From: Thiomicrorhabdus indica
GTDB lineage: Bacteria > Pseudomonadota > Gammaproteobacteria > Thiomicrospirales > Thiomicrospiraceae
Assembly: GCF_004293625.1 (NCBI RefSeq)
Contig: NZ_CP033040.1
Location: forward strand, 2,247,001 to 2,311,000
Length of the DNA: 64,000 nt
Reading direction: 5' to 3'
Of the stretch, positions 20,499 to 27,297 are shown piece by piece (the stretch's first letter is position 1; every line of letters begins with the position of its first letter). The position numbers were made by a program, and so were the translations under genes. Below the pieces are notes generated by a model. It ran no database searches and was not told the origin of the DNA. It saw only the letters and a program-made list of their open reading frames with translations.

Positions 20499-21959
20499 TT
20501 AAGGTTTATTATCGGCAATTATTTGCTCTATTGTGCTTAATTCACCTTCTTCATAGACCGTATCTCCAGGGAAATTGGGAACCTTGGGTGGTACATTGTA
20601 TAAAGCACCCTGAATATTACTCACATCAACATTTTCAGATGTTTGAGTTGAAAAGTTAGCAAAATCAATATTTACCTTTCCATTCTCATCTAACTGTACG
20701 TTATAAGTTTTGTATTCATACCATGTGTTATCACTATCGTCATTTTCATCATAAAAAAAGAATTGGTCTTGATAATTCGGATCAGATTGTAGTTCTTCTT
20801 TTGTTTTTCCACTCTCCCCTAGAAGCATATTTATCCCATCATCCAAATCGACCAAGGTTCCATCTTCCGAATGACCATAAAGCTCTTGATCTACATCTGA
20901 ATTAAAAGCCACAACAAATTGGTCTTGAGTTTCTATTCTTCCACCACTATATTCTGCCCCTTGCCCTTCATTTAAAGCATCTGCATCTTCCCATCCACCT
21001 GTCACCTCCATATCAAATGATACGGTAACCATACGACCTGCATTTTCAGCGCCAAAATCCAGAGCCCCTGACACCACATTCACCCCTATTTCAGATGCAA
21101 AGCGGTCATCATCACCACTCCCTCCTGCAATACCGACAGTATCACTCGCCAGGAGATTTTCCTCACCCTCAGGTTCGATAATAGTCACATTTTCGCTTCC
21201 TCCAATGTCTACAACTTGGGGGTCAAGTTCTGAGTCTAGCTGCTCTTTTAATTCATTGGCTGAAATAGATTTGATACGATCATCAAAAAATGAACTCGGA
21301 TTATTCGAATAAATTAGTTGGAGAAAGCTAGTGTCTGTATCCTGGTTTTCATCTTCTTGGCTAGAACCACCAGAAATATCCTCTCCATCTTGGTTATAAG
21401 CCACCAAAACTGCAATCAAATTCCCGCCAACTAAGTCAGAAGAAGATGAAATATTTAGGTTTCCAACACCTTGATTACCGACACCAGGTAAAGGAAAAGT
21501 GGTTAAATCAAATTGAGGTGGTGCGTTATTGTTTAAGAAACAGGCAGATTTCTGAGGACAATCGCAAGGTGGCGATCCACAATTTAAAGGAGTTAATACA
21601 TTGATACTATCTTGGTTTACAGCGTAATGAAATTTATTCCCCCAACTGTCGGAGACTTCAGCTAATGATAATTGAAGATCATTGAAAGGCACTCCACCGT
21701 TGTGTCCCTGGCAAGTGTTACCGTTACGATCTTCAAAACCATCATTATCTGTGTCTGGACACGGCAAGTATTTGTTCGTTTTTACAAAGCTTAAAAGAGA
21801 CGATTTAACCAGTGAAAGACGATTGTCCGCTTCTTTCCAATACACATGTGTTTGCTGCTCTGAATATGAAAGTAATCCTCCTACTCCAATTATGCCCATA
21901 ATTGCAAGGACAATAGAGAGCTCCAAAAGTGAAAACCCTAGTTGCGTACTTTTTTTCAT
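20499..21959 (-). CDS. PCPD-type prepilin with large acidic C-terminal domain (A-type)
   Basis: About 486 residues. The leader MKKSTQLG is followed by FSLLELSIVLAIMG with Glu5. The PCPDTDNDGFEDR loop and a following Cys form the shared calcium-type site, and VPFNDLQLS, VLVAYNQDGE and FDDRIKSISANELKEQL match its paralogues. The C-terminal half (about residues 270-480) is very acidic and looks like a beta-sandwich, with VTVSFDMEVTGGW reminiscent of repeats in large adhesins. A Cys-rich stretch CGSPPCDCPQKSAC is unique to this member. AGGGGAG precedes the ATG at 21959; an in-frame ATG at 21983 with GGAGGGGG is also possible. Confidence 0.8.
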   Translation of the reverse strand: MKKSTQLGFSLLELSIVLAIMGIIGVGGLLSYSEQQTHVYWKEADNRLSLVKSSLLSFVKTNKYLPCPDTDNDGFEDRNGNTCQGHNGGVPFNDLQLSLAEVSDSWGNKFHYAVNQDSINVLTPLNCGSPPCDCPQKSACFLNNNAPPQFDLTTFPLPGVGNQGVGNLNISSSSDLVGGNLIAVLVAYNQDGEDISGGSSQEDENQDTDTSFLQLIYSNNPSSFFDDRIKSISANELKEQLDSELDPQVVDIGGSENVTIIEPEGEENLLASDTVGIAGGSGDDDRFASEIGVNVVSGALDFGAENAGRMVTVSFDMEVTGGWEDADALNEGQGAEYSGGRIETQDQFVVAFNSDVDQELYGHSEDGTLVDLDDGINMLLGESGKTKEELQSDPNYQDQFFFYDENDDSDNTWYEYKTYNVQLDENGKVNIDFANFSTQTSENVDVSNIQGALYNVPPKVPNFPGDTVYEEGELSTIEQIIADNKP

Positions 21960-22023
21960 TTTGTCTCCCCTAAAAATTTTCATGCCCCCTCCAAACAGTC
22001 GATATTGAATGACTCATTTGAGA

Positions 22024-22827
22024 CTACGGAGATGGAACAGGCATATCTGGCAAGCCTTTTTCAGAACGAATAATAGCGTATTTAACATCGTAACCAGTAA
22101 GCCAAAATAATTGGTCATCAAATTCTTGGCCTGAAGAAATATTTCTTCGAGCCTGCCAGAAATAATCATCATTGTCAGTATTTTCTGTCTCTGAAGGGCT
22201 GCGAGGAGCATTGCCATTATCACCATAGCTCACTACCACGGCAATCGCTGCATGTTCAATAATGTCATCATTGGGTGTAGAGCCATCGCAACTCGCTGTA
22301 ACATCATTACAGATAACAAAGTTACCATTGCCTCTTCGAGGCCCTCCTAGAACCCCAATAGGTGGCGTATTGAAATCGAATCCAGAATTTGGTGTAAAAC
22401 GATTACTAAAGTAACTTGCAGATGCGTTTGGGTTGGCAATATCATCCAACCCTGCCGCCTCATTATCTGTATCTTGATTAACTGAATAATAAAGACCACT
22501 CCACCATTCATCTTTATCACTTATACCTAAATCTAAATAAGGCAAACCACCATAGTGTCGAACACAAGCTTGACTATTATCAGTATCATCATTTTTTCTA
22601 TTTTCGCGCCCATCTGCAGGCGTATCTGTATCAGGGCATGGTAAAAAACCGTTGACCTGGACAAAGGTCAGCAACACCTGCCTCGCATCGTGCATTAAAA
22701 GCTTATTCACTTTATGGCTATCAAACTCTCTAATACTTGACTGAGATAGCTTAATACCGTAGAGAATCACGCCAAGAATAACAATGGCAATACTTAACTC
22801 TAATAGTGAGAACCCTCTTTGCTTCAT
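22024..22827 (-). CDS. PCPD-type prepilin (short A-type)
   Basis: About 267 residues, the shortest core form of the family with almost nothing after the shared motifs. The leader MKQRG is followed by FSLLELSIAIVILG with Glu5. The PCPDTDTPADGRENR loop with a downstream Cys, GGLPYLDLGIS, VVVSYGDNGN and FDDQLFWLTGYDVKYAI follow in the same order as in its neighbours. The ATG at 22827 is preferred over the TTG six bases upstream. It overlaps none of its neighbours (15-bp and 64-bp gaps). Confidence 0.8.
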   Translation of the reverse strand: MKQRGFSLLELSIAIVILGVILYGIKLSQSSIREFDSHKVNKLLMHDARQVLLTFVQVNGFLPCPDTDTPADGRENRKNDDTDNSQACVRHYGGLPYLDLGISDKDEWWSGLYYSVNQDTDNEAAGLDDIANPNASASYFSNRFTPNSGFDFNTPPIGVLGGPRRGNGNFVICNDVTASCDGSTPNDDIIEHAAIAVVVSYGDNGNAPRSPSETENTDNDDYFWQARRNISSGQEFDDQLFWLTGYDVKYAIIRSEKGLPDMPVPSP

Positions 22828-22842
22828 GTTCAACCCAGTAAT

Positions 22843-23868
22843 TTATTCACAAAAAAACTCATGCCAGTTTTGCCCATTAAAGTTATCTTCTAAAGCACTT
22901 AAGTCACAATCACCAATAAAATCAGCAGACCCCGCAATAAATGCACAGCGATTGAACCAATGATTAGCGTTATCCTTCACCCTATTCGATTCACACAAAT
23001 CTGGAACATTATTCCCACCTCTATCAGGCAAATCATTATTATTATCATCGTCAGCTATGCCATCACCATCATCATCTTTGGTTACATCCTTACTAACTCG
23101 GCTTAATACTGCAGCTCTCCACTCTTCCAGTGTAATTGAAATGACATAATCATTAAAAACATCTGGTGCACCATCTTTTGTAAAAAAATTCTCATCATCG
23201 TCGGCATTACCTTGGTCAAGATAGTTGCTTTGCGAAAGAGAAGACCTGTTTTGTCCTACAAGTGGGTCACCCGCATAAAAAAGTACCATAACAATGTCAT
23301 TTCGCCCATCCACAGTTAAATTTGCATTCGCTGGCGATATTGAATTAAGGGGCAAAAATCTATGTGTAGAAATTGAATTACTTGTTACAAATCTCGAATC
23401 GACTGAAAACCAATATAGATTAGAGTCTATTGGGTTATCAACAAATGTATAACGGTTGTCACTTGATTTAATTGGAACAATACCTGTTACAAAACCATCA
23501 CTACTGCCACAATTATTAACAACACCTGCAATAGGAATGCCATCAATATCAAAGCCATCATTCGGTAAACCATTGCCGTTTTTATCCGGGCAAGGAAAAT
23601 AGCCTATCCCAGGTATTTCATCGAAATCTGGACTGCCAGATATTTCAGAGTAATAAATTTCCGGTTGCATAACCGCAAATGTCAGCATTTTTTGTTTGAT
23701 TTGGTGTAATTCTCGAATATGCATATTGTGCATTTGAATTTGCATATTCTGTGCTCTAAGCCCAGAAATCGTTCCAAACCAAACTGCTGCTCCAACGACA
23801 AGCATCATCATAATAAGCAACACTATAAAGCCGCGTTGTTTTGATTGATGTCCAATGTGCTTTTGCAT
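22843..23868 (-). CDS. PCPD-type prepilin without Glu5 (B-type)
   Basis: About 341 residues. The leader ends SKQRG and is followed by FIVLLIMMMLVVGAAVWFG, so the position normally held by Glu5 is Leu. It shares with the first gene of the operon GIGYFPCPDKNGNG, a later disulfide-candidate Cys, a VDSRFV segment and a LEEWRAAVLSR motif. A second acidic, calcium-type stretch DDDGDGIADDDNNND lies near residue 280. Members lacking Glu5 recall GspK and other tip-located subunits. The start is uncertain: ATG at 23868 is used here; a TTG at 23880 is the alternative. Confidence 0.75.
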   Translation of the reverse strand: MQKHIGHQSKQRGFIVLLIMMMLVVGAAVWFGTISGLRAQNMQIQMHNMHIRELHQIKQKMLTFAVMQPEIYYSEISGSPDFDEIPGIGYFPCPDKNGNGLPNDGFDIDGIPIAGVVNNCGSSDGFVTGIVPIKSSDNRYTFVDNPIDSNLYWFSVDSRFVTSNSISTHRFLPLNSISPANANLTVDGRNDIVMVLFYAGDPLVGQNRSSLSQSNYLDQGNADDDENFFTKDGAPDVFNDYVISITLEEWRAAVLSRVSKDVTKDDDGDGIADDDNNNDLPDRGGNNVPDLCESNRVKDNANHWFNRCAFIAGSADFIGDCDLSALEDNFNGQNWHEFFCE

Positions 23869-23910
23869 TATTTTCAACAATACTTAATCTCCCTTACCCA
23901 TTTATAAGGT

Positions 23911-25218
23911 TTATCCTGCACCACAGTTTTGATCATAATCGATTGAAATCACTAAAGCTTTTAAAATCTCATACCCTGAATCATTTGGGTTCACCAAAGT
24001 GCCCATTGCAACATCATAGCAAGAGTTTAAATCTTCATAATGACAGATATATTCAACGTTATTGATTTTTGCTGCAACTATCTGGAAACCTGAAAGCCCT
24101 GAATAGACGTCTTGCGATACCACAACCAAATCTGTCCCAGCCTTACCATCGATTGCCCCAACCGACCCCAAGACACCTAAAATATCATCACCGGCTTTCA
24201 AGCCAAAATTACCAGAAATTGTCATATCTTTTGTGACTAAGTAAGCATTATTACCGCTAGTACTGATGTTAAGCTGGTTGCTATTGGAAAGCTCTTCATT
24301 AACAATCATTTTGTAGCACCTCCAATCTGAACCTCTATCACCACCTAAATTCAATGTAAATTGATTTAACCGATCCAAAACTTGCTGTTTGATTTCATAG
24401 GCGGAGATGGTCACGATTTGGTCATCAAAGAAATCGGCAGCCTTATCTGAAAACATACCGCGCCAAAGCTTTCGCTCATTTGCCCCAGTATTTGTACAAT
24501 TCATTGCTTCTCTTAAACTCAGAGTTTTTCCAGCACATGTGTCTAAAGCCAAATTAGCACCATTTTCATTAAACGCCACCAATACCGCTGGAATAGATTG
24601 CACTTCATAATCTGACGCGCTGGCGCACTTAGCCGAGTCGCGTTTACAAACGGTATAACTGTTACTGGTGTAGGTACTAAAGTCGGTTGAGGAAGTAACA
24701 GGAGTATCCAAACCAAAATAGGGTAATGAAATATCTGAATTTCCAACACTATGCACAATCGTTTGATTGGCAAAATAGCTTGCTTCGGTATTGCCTTGAG
24801 ACTCTTGAGTGGTCGAGCCATCATTAGACGACATATCTGAAAGGCTATTCACATCCGCATTGACACCATAGGCAAATACATTGTGCCATTCATCACTACT
24901 ATCGGCTTTACTTCGACCAATCTCACCATAAGGAACGAACCCTGTTGAAGCTGTGCAAGTTCCATCTGGCTCTCGGTCTTCCTTGCCATCATAATCGCCA
25001 TCATCAAAACTATCTGGACACGGCATATGATAATTAACCGTTACATAATCCAATAACGCTCGCTTGGTCTGCTCAAGTTTGGCTTTGGTGCTATTTTGAT
25101 AAGCGTTATCGATAAATGCATTATAAGAGGAGACACCCCCTCCAACAATAACGCCTAAAACCCCTAAAACAATGGAAATTTCAACCAGTGAGAAACCTGT
25201 TTGTCGTCTTTGCTTCAT
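23911..25218 (-). CDS. PCPD-type prepilin with RTX-like segment (A-type)
   Basis: A 435-residue protein. The leader MKQRRQTG is followed by FSLVEISIVLGVLG with Glu5. The loop PCPDSFDDGDYDGKEDR with a downstream Cys, FVPYGEIGRS, VLVAFNENGA and FDDQIVTISAYEIKQQVLDRL are the family motifs. The C-terminal part contains two degenerate RTX-like units (GLKAGDDILGVLG and GKAGTDLVVVSQD, about residues 335-370) and several cysteines. The RTX-like segment links it to the 18977-20479 protein and to the small secreted protein. Confidence 0.8.
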   Translation of the reverse strand: MKQRRQTGFSLVEISIVLGVLGVIVGGGVSSYNAFIDNAYQNSTKAKLEQTKRALLDYVTVNYHMPCPDSFDDGDYDGKEDREPDGTCTASTGFVPYGEIGRSKADSSDEWHNVFAYGVNADVNSLSDMSSNDGSTTQESQGNTEASYFANQTIVHSVGNSDISLPYFGLDTPVTSSTDFSTYTSNSYTVCKRDSAKCASASDYEVQSIPAVLVAFNENGANLALDTCAGKTLSLREAMNCTNTGANERKLWRGMFSDKAADFFDDQIVTISAYEIKQQVLDRLNQFTLNLGGDRGSDWRCYKMIVNEELSNSNQLNISTSGNNAYLVTKDMTISGNFGLKAGDDILGVLGSVGAIDGKAGTDLVVVSQDVYSGLSGFQIVAAKINNVEYICHYEDLNSCYDVAMGTLVNPNDSGYEILKALVISIDYDQNCGAG

Positions 25219-25294
25219 ATAGATTCCAAAGTTAATACTGAGACGTCAACTATTTAAGTTTACTCCTTTAGTCTTTAAAAAAAAGTCAATTTAC

Positions 25295-26167
25295 TTATTG
25301 AAGTCTGCCACTCTGAATTAATGCATTCTTAGCTTGATTCATATCAAACCAAAGAACATAGTCTTTATTTCGGCTAGGTTCATCGAAAACAAAACCGGTA
25401 TCACCATCACAGTTTTCCTGCTCCGCAGTCGTCAAATCAGATTGGGAACAGGTCAATGCATAACTTCCCAAACCGTTTTCTCCCCATGAAATCACCGTCG
25501 CAATCGCACCTTCTTCGATGGGTTGAAAATTCGCATCTTGAATTTCAATGCCATAAGACACCTTTAAAGTTCCTACCGGCCGGGTAGAAAGATGGTAATA
25601 AGGAGGACGATTTTGAAAATCTGTGGGATGAGCCGATACATTATCCACACAAGTTTCATTGCACACCGAATCACAATTACTGGCTGAACTCGCTGATTTG
25701 CAATAAAACGTTTCTGTTTCTGGACATAACCAAAAATCGGTTAAATCCTCACTGCCACTACTCGCAAAAACGCTGGTCGGCTCACAAACTCGGTTGATAT
25801 ATGTCGAACTTTCCGTGCGTTGATGCACTCGGTAGTACCAAGGGTTGCCCCAAGCATCCGCTTCAGAAAAACCGAAATCTGCATAGGGCAAGCCACCTTC
25901 TCGATCTTTACAAGTTCCATTTGTGTTCCGACTTTCATGACCATCGCCATTCGTATCGGGACAAGGCAAAAACCCATTTATTCGAAGAAACAAGTGCATC
26001 GATTCTTCAAGTTGTAACATCAATAAGTCCTGACTAATTCGACCTTTCGCCTGTGTAGTTTGAGTCCAGACATTTGGCACTGCCATAAATATCAGCGAGA
26101 TAATCACCATGGCAATACTCAAGTCCAAGAGTCCTAAACCTTTTTGTAATCCAAAACGATACTTCAC
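25295..26167 (-). CDS. PCPD-type prepilin with Asp5 (A-type)
   Basis: A 290-residue protein starting at GTG with AGGTGG just upstream. The leader KYRFGLQKG is followed by LGLLDLSIAMVIIS, so Asp replaces Glu5. The loop PCPDTNGDGHESR with a downstream Cys, GGLPYADFGFSEADAWGNPW, and TVISWGENGL are shared with the family. A Cys-rich insert (about residues 135-175) is specific to this member. The typical FDD..YEIK end is degenerate (FDEPSRNKDYVLWFDMNQAK). It contains an ACCGGCCGGG near-copy of the palindrome at 25575. Confidence 0.78.
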   Translation of the reverse strand: MKYRFGLQKGLGLLDLSIAMVIISLIFMAVPNVWTQTTQAKGRISQDLLMLQLEESMHLFLRINGFLPCPDTNGDGHESRNTNGTCKDREGGLPYADFGFSEADAWGNPWYYRVHQRTESSTYINRVCEPTSVFASSGSEDLTDFWLCPETETFYCKSASSASNCDSVCNETCVDNVSAHPTDFQNRPPYYHLSTRPVGTLKVSYGIEIQDANFQPIEEGAIATVISWGENGLGSYALTCSQSDLTTAEQENCDGDTGFVFDEPSRNKDYVLWFDMNQAKNALIQSGRLQ

Positions 26168-26176
26168 TGACCCACC

Positions 26177-27139
26177 TTACTTAAATGTACAACTGGAAAT
26201 CCAACTCTCAACGCCTGAACCAAAAGGATTGTATTCTGGCAAAGCGGGATTAGAATCATTAAACGACTTTGCCCAATGCTGCTCGGTACTCAAGCCTGTA
26301 AACTCGCCTTCACCTTTCCAGCGCATGGCTTCAATACATAACCTTCTCGCTATTAACAATTTCCATTCCTCCCATGTAATACCGACAATCAAGTCAGAAT
26401 CGTCATTTGATTGCGACAGTGCAACAGGCGCACTCGGAGAGATAAAAAAACGATCACCATCTTGGTTTTCAGGGCTGAGACCGTTATTGCCCGCATCAAT
26501 TAACAGGGCAATGTAGCCATCAGTGTTATCTAAACTTAATCCTAGAGGCGTTGAAGCACTCTCGATGGTGTCAACCGATAAAGGCGTGAAGTATTGGCTT
26601 GAACCTGTATTGTAGTAAGCGCTTTGATAGGCAAAACGCTCATCAACTACCAAATAATATTTAGCCGGTTTTCCAAAATACACAAACCGACTTTTAAACC
26701 GACTGGGTAAAAACCCCATGCATGGCGAAGTGCCATCGCAATTTTCACCACCCGAACTTAACTCAGGGTCGGGTACAAAACCGGTTGCATCTGGATTAGG
26801 GGCTAAGCTGTCATAAGGATTACCGCAACTGCTCTCTGTATTGAGCAAAAGGCCATCCCCGTCTAAATCCGGACACGGAAAGTATCCCAACGAAGGCATT
26901 TTACCGGCCGGTCTTAAGGTACTATCAGAGTTCGTTTGATAAATTTCTGGCTGTAGAACCGCAAACTGCATCAAACGCTGTTTGGCTAATTTCATTGCTA
27001 AAAAACGTTGATCAATCTGCTTGCTTTTAAATATTGAAATTAATGCTTGTTGCTGACTCCCCACCCACAACACAACCACAATTGCGACCGCTGAGACAAG
27101 CAGACTAGAAATAACACCCATTTGTTTTGATTTAAACAC
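26177..27139 (-). CDS. PCPD-type prepilin without Glu5, first gene of operon (B-type)
   Basis: About 320 residues from a GTG at 27139, or slightly fewer from the ATG seven codons in. KSKQMG is followed by VISSLLVSAVAIVVVLWVG, a hydrophobic segment with Leu at position 5. It shares SLGYFPCPDLDGDG and a downstream Cys, VVDERF and a TWEEWKLLIARR motif with the other B-type member at 22843-23868. First gene of the seven-prepilin operon; an upstream terminator separates it from glgP. A perfect ACCGGCCGGT (26903) is read as Arg-Pro-Ala-Gly. Confidence 0.76.
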   Translation of the reverse strand: MFKSKQMGVISSLLVSAVAIVVVLWVGSQQQALISIFKSKQIDQRFLAMKLAKQRLMQFAVLQPEIYQTNSDSTLRPAGKMPSLGYFPCPDLDGDGLLLNTESSCGNPYDSLAPNPDATGFVPDPELSSGGENCDGTSPCMGFLPSRFKSRFVYFGKPAKYYLVVDERFAYQSAYYNTGSSQYFTPLSVDTIESASTPLGLSLDNTDGYIALLIDAGNNGLSPENQDGDRFFISPSAPVALSQSNDDSDLIVGITWEEWKLLIARRLCIEAMRWKGEGEFTGLSTEQHWAKSFNDSNPALPEYNPFGSGVESWISSCTFK

Positions 27140-27223
27140 ACTTTATACTCATTTAAAAAACACAAGTGCATCTATTTATAACAAATTTAATAAAAAACAA
27201 TGGTTAAAAAGTTTTATCCAGCA

Positions 27224-27259
27224 TAAAAAAAGCCCGAATACTCAAACAAGATTCGGGCT
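27224..27259 (-). terminator. terminator after glgP
   Basis: On the minus strand a perfect 9-bp stem AGCCCGAAT / ATTCGGGCT with an 11-nt loop is followed by a run of T. It closes the glycogen operon and insulates the prepilin operon downstream. Confidence 0.9.
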
Positions 27260-27297
27260 TCATTTATAAGCTAAATAGCGCTTTATATTATAAAAAC

